Shown here: positions 9,247 to 18,060 of the stretch, piece by piece
Layout of the letters: each line of letters opens with the position of its first letter
Position numbering within the stretch: the stretch's first letter is position 1
Assembly: GCF_011806575.1 (NCBI RefSeq)
Contig: NZ_JAATOO010000003.1
Location: 62,001-126,000, forward strand
Length of the DNA: 64,000 nucleotides
Origin: Vibrio hepatarius
Lineage (GTDB): Bacteria; Pseudomonadota; Gammaproteobacteria; Enterobacterales; Vibrionaceae
Direction: 5' to 3'
Position numbers and translations under genes: made by a program
The notes under the pieces: model-generated
The model's input: the letters and a program-made list of their open reading frames with translations, nothing else
What the model was told of the DNA's origin: nothing
Database searches by the model: none

Positions 9247-11211
9247 TCATCGTTTAATCACAAAACGACTCTTACCATCATTCTTCGCCTGATACATCGC
9301 CAGATCCGCTCGCTTAATGATCGTTTCCATCGATTGCTCTGGCTCATCTACATAGGTTACACCAACACTGACACCCACATTCAAAATTTGGTTGCGGTAT
9401 ACGATATCTTCTCTGATCACTTTCACTATGCGTTCAGACAATGGGGTCAGCGCCTCTTTATCTATCGATCTAACAAACACGACGAACTCATCGCCTGAAA
9501 GACGAGCGACCAAATCTTGGTTTCCAACCTGAGCCACCAAACGCTGCGCCACTTGCTTGAGGACTTCGTCTCCCGCGTCATGACCAAAACTGTCATTCAC
9601 TTGTTTAAAGCCATCAAGGTCTAAGTAGAACAGTGCCCAGCCAGACGCGTCGTCTTGGTCCTGCTTTAACGTTTCGTCTAACACTCGATATAACTGAGCA
9701 CGGTTTGCGACCCCAGTTAACGAGTCATGGTGCGCCAAGTACTCGAGTCGCTCCATTTCTTTGATGCTAGATAGGTCAGACAGGATAAAAACATAATCAT
9801 ATTGATTGTCAGACTGCGCGGTTTTGATGCGAGAAACCTTGGCGAACATTGGTACTTTCTTTCCGTTGCAGTCTTTCTCCCACACCTCACCTTGCCATTG
9901 TCCAAACTGGATAACGGATTCTTTAATCGCAGGCATCAGAGAACGGAACTGCTGCCAGTCAAACACTTGTTCGGGCATTTTACCTAACAAGCTTTCTTGA
10001 GGGTAACCGAGAAGCTCTGTGAGCGCTGGGTTTACCATAGTGATGACGTCAGATTCGTTAGTCACCATCAAGCCGTCTTGGCTATTTTCAAATACGCCAG
10101 CGGCCAATCTTTGGCGACTTAATGCTGCCTCCACTTCGGTAATATCTTGTATCGCAAAAAGGAACTGTTCACGCTTGGTGAGCTTAGTACAAGTAATTTG
10201 CAGCAATTGAGGTTGGTCGAAGATATCTTTTGTCCAAATCTGTTCATCAGTAAATTCTAAGTTATTCTCCAACGCATTCTTAATAAAACGGCGGTTATCG
10301 TCATACATCAAATCAACCAAATTCGCTCCCTGACAAATGACACTTGAGCATTTGAACACGCTACATACAGCCGCATTATAAAGCCTCACTTCCCCGCTTG
10401 GCTCTACAACGATAAGCGCATGTTTAACCATTTCTACCACTTCATTCGCAAATGACTTTTCTGCCTCTAATTTATCTAGCGTATACGCCACCTGCTGGTC
10501 ACGTTGGTTTAGTCTCTGCAACATAGTGTTAAACGCTCGAACCAAATCGCCAATTTCATCGTTAGCTGAACTTTCAATACTCACGCCCTTTTGTTGGCGA
10601 TTGATATAATTGCGCATGCCCAGATTTAAGCTGTGCAGCGGCCGTACGATGAACTTATCAACGGCTAAATACAATACGCTGCAACCAATGATGAGTAAGA
10701 ACAGAAAGATCACCCCATTCGTCAGCGCTGAATTGTACAACTGCTGGAATGAGTCTTTTGATACGGTGATGCTCATTTCCGCGATAGTTTCTTGTTCGAC
10801 TTGTACAGGGACGACCAAGAAGATGAAGTCTTCACCGACCGCAAAGTGTTGTTTCGCGATGACTTTACGTTGAGATTCCGTTGGTGTCGGTATTGCATTG
10901 CCTTGCTGCTGGTATTCAGCAAATAACTGCTTGTCTGACGAATACAGTTTTACAGAAACAATATCGTTGTCTGCAGAGAATGCATCTAACACTTCAGCTG
11001 CGCTCAGACGGTCATCAAACAAAATGGCGGCTTGTAGGTTGTAAGCAACACCTTTAGCCAGCACGCTGACACGATCGATTAAGTTATCTTTCTGCGTCTC
11101 GTAAGTGCTGAAAAACGCGTACCCCTGCGACGTAAAAAAGATCATCGCTGCAAACATGATGATTGGCAGGATCAGTTTGCTTTTTAGCGGCATATTACTG
11201 AGAAGCTTCAT
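9247..11211 (-). CDS. Membrane diguanylate cyclase, CHASE8-HAMP-PAS-PAS-GGDEF (YfiN-like)
   Basis: About 654 residues. Order: TM1 (about 12-33), a periplasmic sensor that reads like CHASE8 (AILFDDRLSAAEVLDAF...VSVKLYSSDKQLFAEY), TM2 (about 170-190), HAMP, two PAS regions, and a GGDEF domain with SGDEF in the catalytic loop. It should make cyclic-di-GMP. No RxxD inhibitory site is visible five residues before SGDEF. I chose the ATG at 11211 because GGGAGG lies six bases upstream. It overlaps the upstream yfiR-like gene by 17 bp, indicating coupling. Confidence 0.9.
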   Translation of the reverse strand: MKLLSNMPLKSKLILPIIMFAAMIFFTSQGYAFFSTYETQKDNLIDRVSVLAKGVAYNLQAAILFDDRLSAAEVLDAFSADNDIVSVKLYSSDKQLFAEYQQQGNAIPTPTESQRKVIAKQHFAVGEDFIFLVVPVQVEQETIAEMSITVSKDSFQQLYNSALTNGVIFLFLLIIGCSVLYLAVDKFIVRPLHSLNLGMRNYINRQQKGVSIESSANDEIGDLVRAFNTMLQRLNQRDQQVAYTLDKLEAEKSFANEVVEMVKHALIVVEPSGEVRLYNAAVCSVFKCSSVICQGANLVDLMYDDNRRFIKNALENNLEFTDEQIWTKDIFDQPQLLQITCTKLTKREQFLFAIQDITEVEAALSRQRLAAGVFENSQDGLMVTNESDVITMVNPALTELLGYPQESLLGKMPEQVFDWQQFRSLMPAIKESVIQFGQWQGEVWEKDCNGKKVPMFAKVSRIKTAQSDNQYDYVFILSDLSSIKEMERLEYLAHHDSLTGVANRAQLYRVLDETLKQDQDDASGWALFYLDLDGFKQVNDSFGHDAGDEVLKQVAQRLVAQVGNQDLVARLSGDEFVVFVRSIDKEALTPLSERIVKVIREDIVYRNQILNVGVSVGVTYVDEPEQSMETIIKRADLAMYQAKNDGKSRFVIKR

Positions 11212-11698
11212 TGTCGCCTCCCTCAATATTTGAAACACGTAAAAAGTTAGATGAAATCGAGTAAGCACCGATGTTATCTAGGTTGACTCTTGGTTTAATT
11301 CGCCCATTACTTATGTTCAGTTCGATAGCACCGCCATAGTTGGTAAAATTATCCATATCACTAATAGATACCGTTCTTCGATGTGAGTCTGAATCGGTAG
11401 GTAAGTTATCCAATTGCGATATAAACAAGATATGGCAGTCTTCGTCGGCAACCCTGATTGGCTTATTGCGGACCTGTTTGTCTTGAGTTATCTCAGTAAG
11501 GATCTGTCTAATTGGCTGATTGTCGGGTACACAGATGTTCACTTGCGTCATCAGTGAATCCTGTTCCCAGTGGATAAAGTTGGCAATACGATAGATATAG
11601 ACGGCTTTAACTTGCTCAGGAGTAAATTTCGCCAACGCTTGGAACGATATACCTGCCAAAATCAGAAATGTACCGGCGATCGTTAGCTTAAAACTCAT
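11195..11698 (-). CDS. YfiR-like periplasmic protein (DUF4154)
   Basis: 167 residues with a signal peptide (cleavage after ALA, about 23) and the opening VKAVYIYRIANFIHW, diagnostic of the YfiR/DUF4154 family. In Pseudomonas, YfiR is a periplasmic repressor that holds the diguanylate cyclase YfiN inactive. Two Cys residues (ICVPD and EDCHIL) could form the family's disulfide. It overlaps the cyclase gene downstream and the TonB receptor gene upstream, so all three are one operon. Confidence 0.85.
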   Translation of the reverse strand: MSFKLTIAGTFLILAGISFQALAKFTPEQVKAVYIYRIANFIHWEQDSLMTQVNICVPDNQPIRQILTEITQDKQVRNKPIRVADEDCHILFISQLDNLPTDSDSHRRTVSISDMDNFTNYGGAIELNISNGRIKPRVNLDNIGAYSISSNFLRVSNIEGGDNEASQ

Positions 11699-13727
11699 GA
11701 GACAACCTTACGAAATAAAGTTGTTCGTTCGGATATAGGCTCCAAGAGTCATACAGTTCTTCAGCAAATACCTTCTGCGCAATAATTTCTATGGTCGGCG
11801 ATTGCTCATTCATCTGCCAACCTAAGCGCGTATCTACCGTGAAATGTGGCTTTAGCTCATCCAATACGTCATTAATTGGGTCGTCTAAGTACTCAATATC
11901 GTTGTAACGCACAATGAAGTCCCATTGCCATGAACGGCTAATGTCCCAAACACTCTGGAGACTTGCCATATGCTGCTTAGGTAACGACAAATAGCTTTCG
12001 GCTTCTCCATTGGACAAGCTACCACCTTGCCATTTTGCATCGACGGTTAGATAACTGTAGGTTGCGTACAAACTCAGATGATCATTAAATGCATAACGCG
12101 ATGCTAGCTCCACACCTTTCGTACTCGCGTCATAGTCGTCATTGGTGAAGCAGAACCTCAGATGCTCATAGCCAACAATTGTGAAAGACGTATTGCAGTC
12201 TTGAGCGCGTATATTTTTATGGCGACTGTAAAATGCGGTCACATCCAGTTCAAACGATGGAGATGGCTGGAATCGATACCCAGCTTCGTAAGTCCAAACC
12301 GACTCAGTATCCAACTCACGGTTGGGCATAGTAAGAAAAGTTAAGCCATAAAGCTCTCCGCCAATTTCCTCGGTGCCTACCCACTGTTGGATTGCGTTTG
12401 AGTTCATATAGGATGGTGAAACCACTCCACGACCAACACCTACCCATCCGCTATGTTCAGGTGTAAATTGATAAAGCATACGCGCTTGTGGTGCTAGTTC
12501 GGTCTCGCCGTTCTGTTCGAAGTGTTCTGCTTTTAGTCCCAACACCGAACTGAGTTTATCTGTCCATTGGTAATCAGATTGAACAAACACGTTGGCGATA
12601 TAGTCATCTGCTCCGTCGATATCGTACATACGCAGATACATTGAAGGTTTATAGAGATCAGTATCCAACCAGTGCGAGCCAAACTCCATATCGACATACC
12701 GGTAGCCAGCCCCAAGCAACAGCTCATGGCGCTCACTCAACTTAGCAAGATAATTAACCTCAATATCAAGCGTGGTGTACTTGCCAGGCGCTTCTAACGA
12801 CTCATCATCAACATGGTCGACCCAAAGGCTGGTATTGAGCTTATCGCCCGATTCAAGTGTCTTAGAATAAGTAAACTGTGCATAAGCACTCGACGTTTTG
12901 TAGTCGCGCGTTCCGGCGTCAAATTCGATTGGCGAGTAGTACGGATCATTTGGATCGTATTCGACCAAATTGAAATACTCTTTAGTGCTGGTTTTTGTTC
13001 CGCCAGCGCGTACCGCCCACGAATCATTTTCAACCACAATTCCTGCGGAATCGGTACGCCAATGATCGGCATGGTGCGACAAATAATTGGGATTATTGCG
13101 GGTTTTGAAGAAAGCGCGTGCTGAAACACCACTTTCGGTTTGGAAACCTTGTCGTATCGAAACATCGTACGCGTCATAACGCCCACCAGTCGCAGACAAG
13201 TAAGTGCCTTGTGTTTCAGATGCGGGTTTGGTGATGATGTTGATAACGCCATTGGCAGCATTGCCACCCCATACCGCCCCACTTGGTCCTCGCAGTACTT
13301 CAATTCGGTCTATATCTGCCAAGATATAGTCTAGAGTGCTCCAGTACACGCCGCCATAGATTGGACTATAAACACTGCGACCATCGACCATGACCAACAT
13401 CTTGTTGTACAGACCATCATGGAAACCACGAGATGAAACATGGAAAGAGTTTTCATTCCATTTAGAAAAGTAAATGCCAGGCACTAGCGACAATGCTTCC
13501 GCTATTGTTGACGCCCCGCTACGTAAGATGCGCTCTCCACTTAGTACATATACCGACGCAGGGATATCTGAAAGTTTTTGTTCAAACTTTGAAGCGGTTT
13601 CCATCGTGATGTCTAACATCGACAGCTCTTCTAAGCTCATCGACATTAATTCATCTAGACTATCATTGGCAGATGCAATGAATCCCGTTAAGCAAAGGGA
13701 CGAAAACAGTATGGAGTGCCTAAACAT
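11688..13727 (-). CDS. TonB-dependent outer-membrane receptor
   Basis: 679 residues with a Sec signal (about 1-20). A plug domain (about 45-165) contains IPASVYVLSGERIL, VDGRSVYSP and the RIEVLRGPSGAVWGGNAANGVINI block. A beta-barrel follows and ends in Phe (RLSHEF), as outer-membrane barrels do. The N-terminal stretch LDELMSMSLEELSMLDITMETASK is typical of a vitamin B12/siderophore-like subgroup of unknown ligand. It is the first gene of the operon with the YfiR-like protein and the cyclase, so ligand arrival may feed into c-di-GMP signalling. Confidence 0.92.
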   Translation of the reverse strand: MFRHSILFSSLCLTGFIASANDSLDELMSMSLEELSMLDITMETASKFEQKLSDIPASVYVLSGERILRSGASTIAEALSLVPGIYFSKWNENSFHVSSRGFHDGLYNKMLVMVDGRSVYSPIYGGVYWSTLDYILADIDRIEVLRGPSGAVWGGNAANGVINIITKPASETQGTYLSATGGRYDAYDVSIRQGFQTESGVSARAFFKTRNNPNYLSHHADHWRTDSAGIVVENDSWAVRAGGTKTSTKEYFNLVEYDPNDPYYSPIEFDAGTRDYKTSSAYAQFTYSKTLESGDKLNTSLWVDHVDDESLEAPGKYTTLDIEVNYLAKLSERHELLLGAGYRYVDMEFGSHWLDTDLYKPSMYLRMYDIDGADDYIANVFVQSDYQWTDKLSSVLGLKAEHFEQNGETELAPQARMLYQFTPEHSGWVGVGRGVVSPSYMNSNAIQQWVGTEEIGGELYGLTFLTMPNRELDTESVWTYEAGYRFQPSPSFELDVTAFYSRHKNIRAQDCNTSFTIVGYEHLRFCFTNDDYDASTKGVELASRYAFNDHLSLYATYSYLTVDAKWQGGSLSNGEAESYLSLPKQHMASLQSVWDISRSWQWDFIVRYNDIEYLDDPINDVLDELKPHFTVDTRLGWQMNEQSPTIEIIAQKVFAEELYDSWSLYPNEQLYFVRLSHEF

Positions 13728-13897
13728 TCATATTCCTAGCTATATTAGCAGCTGCTATTATTCCACTTATCAATAAAAATAGATATATGGAACGGCATAT
13801 TTTTATTGAATTCTTAATCAAATAATGAAACCGATCACTGTTTGATTTTGCCTTTTGAAACATCTTAATAACATGATGATTAAAGAGTTTTCATTTA

Positions 13898-14644
13898 ATG
13901 AAAAAGAATCGAATCAATTTAAATTGTGATATGGGTGAGAGCTTTGGTCATTGGAAAATGGGTAACGACGCCGCGGTCATGCCTTACGTTGATCAAGCCA
14001 GCATCGCGTGTGGGTTTCACGCCTCAGACCCTGTCATCATGGTCAAAACCATAAAAATGGCGCTCAAGCACGACGTTCAAATTGGTGCTCACCCAAGCTA
14101 TCCAGACTTGCAAGGTTTCGGCCGCCGTAGCATCCCGCTCACAGCGGAAGAAATCTGCAATATGGTGATTTACCAAGTCGGTGCATTGAAGGCGCTGTGT
14201 GAGAGCGTTAATGCTGAGCTGAGCTACATTAAACCTCACGGCGCACTGTACAACGATATGCTCAAAGACCTTAATATCTTTGAAGCCGTTGTCGATGCCG
14301 TATCTTGCTTTAATGTTCCGTTAATGATGCTGGCAATTGCAGATAAGCAGGAATGGTTAGATATCGCCGACAACTACGATGTACCGCTACTTTATGAAGC
14401 GTTTGCCGATCGCCGCTATTTGAGTTCGGGACAACTCGCTCCACGTAACCTACCCGGCTCAGTGATCACCGACGAAGATGATATCTTGGATCAAATCACC
14501 CAAATTGCGAAATACGGAAAAGTTCGCACGCTCGACGGTTATACCGTATCACTCGAAGCCGATACCATTTGTGTGCATGGCGACAACGAAGACGCCATAC
14601 AAATGATTGAACGCATACGCGAGACATTAAACAGGGAGGAATAA
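13898..14644 (+). CDS. pxpA: 5-oxoprolinase subunit A (LamB/YcsF)
   Basis: 248 residues with LNCDMGESFGHWKMGND at the N-terminus and ACGFHASDP, HPSYPDLQGFGRR and SYIKPHGALYN, all family hallmarks. With PxpB and PxpC it hydrolyses 5-oxoproline to glutamate using ATP. It opens a three-gene operon divergent from the TonB-receptor operon, with 170 bp between the starts. Confidence 0.95.
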   Translation: MKKNRINLNCDMGESFGHWKMGNDAAVMPYVDQASIACGFHASDPVIMVKTIKMALKHDVQIGAHPSYPDLQGFGRRSIPLTAEEICNMVIYQVGALKALCESVNAELSYIKPHGALYNDMLKDLNIFEAVVDAVSCFNVPLMMLAIADKQEWLDIADNYDVPLLYEAFADRRYLSSGQLAPRNLPGSVITDEDDILDQITQIAKYGKVRTLDGYTVSLEADTICVHGDNEDAIQMIERIRETLNREE

Positions 14645-14646
14645 CT

Positions 14647-15354
14647 TTGGATATAGAGACAACGATCGATCCCGTCGCCGAGTGTTCAGTACTCATACGA
14701 TTTGAAGCTGAACCTAGCCCCCGACTATCTTGGGTAATTGGCGAAATAAGCCTCTATCTAAGGAATCAACTTGGCTCTTGGATAATGAATGTTACCCCCT
14801 CATTCAATTCTATTCTGATTGACTACCTTCCGCACCGAGTCTCTATTTTCGAATTTGTTCCTTATCTAGAAAAGATCGTCACAGAGGCGCTTGAACATCT
14901 GCCCAACCAACCTGAATGCGAGCACATTGAATTGCCCGTTTATTATCATCAAGACGTCGGCCCTGACTTAGAAACTTACCTAGCCAAAGGTTTAAGCCTT
15001 GAAGATGTCATTGCTCTACACAGCGAGCAAGAATATACCGTTGGCGCGATTGGATTCACGGCTGGGTTTGCTTTCCTGACTAATGTAAAAGATAAACTCA
15101 GATTACCTCGCAAATCATCACCACGGTTAAAGGTACAAAAAGGCAGCGTTGCGATCGCGAATCACCAGACAGCAATATACCCGAGTGAGTCTCCCGGCGG
15201 TTGGAACATTATTGGTAACTGTCCAGTCACCATATACAACCCAAACGGCTCTCCTGTCTTGCCTTTCTCTATCGGTACTAAGGTCAAATTCAAACCGATT
15301 GATAGAACAACTTTCCTTGAGTTGGGCGGCGAAATTTCGGAGGGATGGCAATGA
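14647..15354 (+). CDS. pxpB: 5-oxoprolinase subunit B (KipI-like)
   Basis: 235 residues of the PxpB/KipI family: FNSILIDYLP near the N-terminus, HQDVGPDLE, and the C-terminal GFTAGFAFL and YPSESPGGWNIIGNCP. The start is TTG, supported by AGGGAGGA seven bases upstream and a 2-bp gap to pxpA. The stop overlaps the pxpC start. Role is ATP-dependent 5-oxoproline hydrolysis with PxpA and PxpC. Confidence 0.94.
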   Translation: MDIETTIDPVAECSVLIRFEAEPSPRLSWVIGEISLYLRNQLGSWIMNVTPSFNSILIDYLPHRVSIFEFVPYLEKIVTEALEHLPNQPECEHIELPVYYHQDVGPDLETYLAKGLSLEDVIALHSEQEYTVGAIGFTAGFAFLTNVKDKLRLPRKSSPRLKVQKGSVAIANHQTAIYPSESPGGWNIIGNCPVTIYNPNGSPVLPFSIGTKVKFKPIDRTTFLELGGEISEGWQ

Positions 15355-16283
15355 GCAACATCGCGAGTATTACTGTGGTCAAACCCGGCCAACAAACTCT
15401 GTTACAAGATTTCGGCCGTTTCGGTTTGGCGCATCTTGGTATTACGCAAGGCGGTCCTGTCGATGACTACGCTTATAGTTGGGCTAATCATTTGTTGGGT
15501 AACTCGACCAGTTGCCCTTGTTTAGAAATCACTTTAGGCCAGGCTGAGTTTGCGATTAATGATGATTGTGAACTGGCAATCGCTGGTGGCGACCTCAACG
15601 CAAAATTGGACGGTGTTGCGCTGACAAACTGGTGTACATTCGCAGCAAGAAAAGGACAGACACTGACGTTTGGCTTACCCAAAAACGGCCTGCGTAGTTA
15701 TCTGGCGATTAAACATGGTTTTCAGGCCAATTATCAACTTGGCAGTTGTTCTGCAGTGACTCGCGATCAATTGGGTGGTCTGCATAAAGGCGAACCATTA
15801 AAAGCAAAAGATGAGCTGTTCTTTTCTGCTCATGAGGTGAGAGAAAAGCCAATACAAATGACCTTTCGCTTTAAACCGGATTACAACCTCACGCTCGAAC
15901 TCAGAGTGATCGAAGGCTATCAGGTTGAAGATTTTTCGCCTGCGCAGCTTGAGCGCTTTTATCAGCAAGAGTTCGAAGTCAGTCAGTTTGTCGATCGTAT
16001 GGGTTATCGCTTGTGTGGTGGGAAAGTCGCTCCACCTAACAAAGAGTACTTGAGTGAGGGTATTGCTCTCGGTTCAATTCAAGTGCCTCCCAATGGAGAA
16101 CCGATCGTATTGCTTAACGATCGTCAGACTATTGGTGGGTACCCAAAACTGGGTTGCGTCGCGCGTATTGATCTACCGAGACTGGCGCAAGCAAAACCCG
16201 GTCAGAAAGTACGATTTGTTCGTGGCGACCTGCTCGGACTGCAAGACGTTTGGTGCCAATGGGCAAAATACTTTGGTTACTAG
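15351..16283 (+). CDS. pxpC: 5-oxoprolinase subunit C (KipA-like)
   Basis: About 310 residues. It opens with VVKPGQQTLLQDFGRFG and has GITQGGPVDDYAYSWAN, typical of the PxpC/biotin-dependent carboxylase-like family. Two ATGs are in frame; I chose the one at 15351 because GGAGGG sits six bases before it and the ATGA overlap with pxpB is preserved. Last gene of the pxpABC operon, followed by a terminator. Confidence 0.94.
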   Translation: MSNIASITVVKPGQQTLLQDFGRFGLAHLGITQGGPVDDYAYSWANHLLGNSTSCPCLEITLGQAEFAINDDCELAIAGGDLNAKLDGVALTNWCTFAARKGQTLTFGLPKNGLRSYLAIKHGFQANYQLGSCSAVTRDQLGGLHKGEPLKAKDELFFSAHEVREKPIQMTFRFKPDYNLTLELRVIEGYQVEDFSPAQLERFYQQEFEVSQFVDRMGYRLCGGKVAPPNKEYLSEGIALGSIQVPPNGEPIVLLNDRQTIGGYPKLGCVARIDLPRLAQAKPGQKVRFVRGDLLGLQDVWCQWAKYFGY

Positions 16284-16296
16284 GGTTTAGCGATTA

Positions 16297-16326
16297 GAAA
16301 AATGGCCCTGCATGGGCCATTTTTTA
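16297..16326. terminator. Bidirectional terminator after pxpC
   Basis: AATGGCCC (16301-16308) pairs with GGGCCATT (16314-16321) around a 5-base loop, followed by a T-run and preceded by A residues. It can serve pxpABC and the convergent FAD oxidoreductase gene, whose stop abuts it. Confidence 0.85.
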
Positions 16327-17772
16327 TTGATGTACTTCACCGTAATATTGTGCAAGTTCTGGCGGGTAACTGCGTTCAACGGCGATTTCCGTCGCTTTCT
16401 CTTCGATGCTTTGTTCACTCAGCGACATACTCACTGGATGTAAGCTTTCTATTGATTCTTGGTGGTATTGGTGTAGATGCCATTGTGTGACGATCTTCAT
16501 CGCGGCTTCAAGGGCAGACGAACCTTTAACCACTTCAATTCGAGCGTAGTGCTCGCCTTCAAAGGTAACGTCTGCGGCGCGAAGCGTTTCATCACTGCCC
16601 GGTATTTGCTGCGCACCAAACAGAGGTGTACCGTACTCAACCGCGTGTTGATAATCAGGAACAAAACGCGCCATATGTTCAATTGCGCGTCGGGAACGTT
16701 CTACCGCCACCTGATGGTCCCAGCCAGAGGTAATCTTACCTTCCAGTTTAACTGGCAACTTAGGTTGAGATGAATGCTGCGATGAAGCCACCAAACCATC
16801 GTCAAACAAAGTAATGTCTTTTGTCATACCGTGGAGTTGGAATACACCATTTGCATACGGAGTTAACTGCGCCATACCATTCGGTGTACCGCGCGGGCCG
16901 TGGAAAATCACTTCAGGCCACAGCTCGTTGTACCCCGTCCATTTGGTTACGTATGCCGCTTTAAACTCGACTAAACGACTACGTGGTTTTTCAGCTAAAT
17001 CATCAATATTGCCGGTTTCGTAGCCACAGGCGTTAACAAGATAGTCGGCGTTAACTTCAACACTCTCGCCTTGTTGATTGACACAAGTGAGTTTCCAACC
17101 GCCCTCTTGTTCAACCAGATCGGTTAATTGAGTATTAAGCAGAAGATTGCAGTTTGGCATTTGCTCCAATGCCAACGCTGCAGAAGCTCCGATCCGGAAC
17201 ACGCTCCAGCCCGGTTCTTGAACCACTGCAATTGGGAATCGCAGCATTTCCAGATTGGTATGTTTCGCGAATGGGATCAACCAATCATCAAACGACTTTG
17301 GCTGCTCTGGCTGAACTTTATCTTTTAAAGCTTCGATTTCATCTTTGGAATAAAAACGGTAGTAGTCTTCTGGCTCGCCCAACACCTTGTTAGCCGGATC
17401 TTGTTCTACCAGCTCTTTGTAGGCGCTCTGAATCGCGATTAGGCGTTCGTATAGCTCTTCAGGTGTCCCACCGTCCAAATAAGGGACCGCAATAATGGTT
17501 GGGCGGTTGTTTACCGTATGAGGATACAGGCGAGCAGTATCGATGGACTGCTTTAATAGCTCCAAACATTGCTCGGTTGAGATCTCTCTGTACAAATTTC
17601 CACCAGCGTGCAAATGACAGATCGGTGGCCCCGAGACCAAGCTGCTCTTTTTTTCGATAAGAGTGACGTTAAGACCTAGCTCTGTGAAATGGACAGCTGC
17701 GGTAGCACCGGCTATACCTCCACCAATGACGGCTATGGAAGATGCTGTGGTTTGACGATTTTCAGACTGCAT
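16324..17772 (-). CDS. FAD-dependent oxidoreductase (DAO family)
   Basis: 482 residues. The N-terminus has the FAD-binding dinucleotide fold IAVIGGGIAGATAAVHFTELG (about 13-33) ending in the acidic VTLIEK. A central substrate region and a C-terminal GTPLFGAQQIPG segment follow. The overall look is a D-amino-acid-oxidase-type flavoprotein, so it probably oxidises an amine or hydroxy acid; the substrate cannot be read. It is convergent with pxpABC, so a link to amino-acid metabolism is possible but not shown. A DnaA-box cluster lies in its upstream region. Confidence 0.8.
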   Translation of the reverse strand: MQSENRQTTASSIAVIGGGIAGATAAVHFTELGLNVTLIEKKSSLVSGPPICHLHAGGNLYREISTEQCLELLKQSIDTARLYPHTVNNRPTIIAVPYLDGGTPEELYERLIAIQSAYKELVEQDPANKVLGEPEDYYRFYSKDEIEALKDKVQPEQPKSFDDWLIPFAKHTNLEMLRFPIAVVQEPGWSVFRIGASAALALEQMPNCNLLLNTQLTDLVEQEGGWKLTCVNQQGESVEVNADYLVNACGYETGNIDDLAEKPRSRLVEFKAAYVTKWTGYNELWPEVIFHGPRGTPNGMAQLTPYANGVFQLHGMTKDITLFDDGLVASSQHSSQPKLPVKLEGKITSGWDHQVAVERSRRAIEHMARFVPDYQHAVEYGTPLFGAQQIPGSDETLRAADVTFEGEHYARIEVVKGSSALEAAMKIVTQWHLHQYHQESIESLHPVSMSLSEQSIEEKATEIAVERSYPPELAQYYGEVHQ

Positions 17773-17799
17773 TTATATGGTTAATCCATTCATTCTAAG

Positions 17800-18060
17800 T
17801 GCATTTTACTGTCTATGGGCTAAGAAGAAAAACACAATTTTTGCAAGGAAAATTAATTGCGTTTTTATGATAAAAAAATGAAAAAAACACTTGACTCAAA
17901 AATCGAGATTTCCAGATTTTTACCCAGTGTGAATAAGAAAATTGCTCCACACGTTCACAACACAAGGCTTGTGCCGATTTGTGAGTTATCTACAGGCTGA
18001 GTTATCCCAAACTTTATCCACCGATTTTGTGGATAACTGAATAACCCAGCCTAAGTAACA
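17800..18060. promoter_or_regulatory. AT-rich tract with a cluster of four DnaA-box-like sites
   Basis: Within 51 bp there are TTATCTACA (17986-17994, 8/9), TTATCCCAA (18002-18010, 7/9), TTATCCACC (18014-18022, 8/9) and, on the other strand, a perfect TTATCCACA (18028-18036). An AT-rich run with several A/T tracts occupies about 17815-17935. The region is upstream of the FAD oxidoreductase gene and downstream of the permease gene. It could titrate DnaA or regulate the oxidoreductase. Confidence 0.55.

Noticed and set aside
12794..13303. 169-codon frame inside the TonB receptor gene
   Set aside because: Same-strand shifted frame of a clear receptor gene; Met/Ser-rich nonsense without domain signals.
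17986..18036. DnaA-box cluster as a replication origin of chromosome 2
   Set aside because: A Vibrio chromosome 2 origin would carry RctB-type repeats and the rctB gene, neither of which is here.
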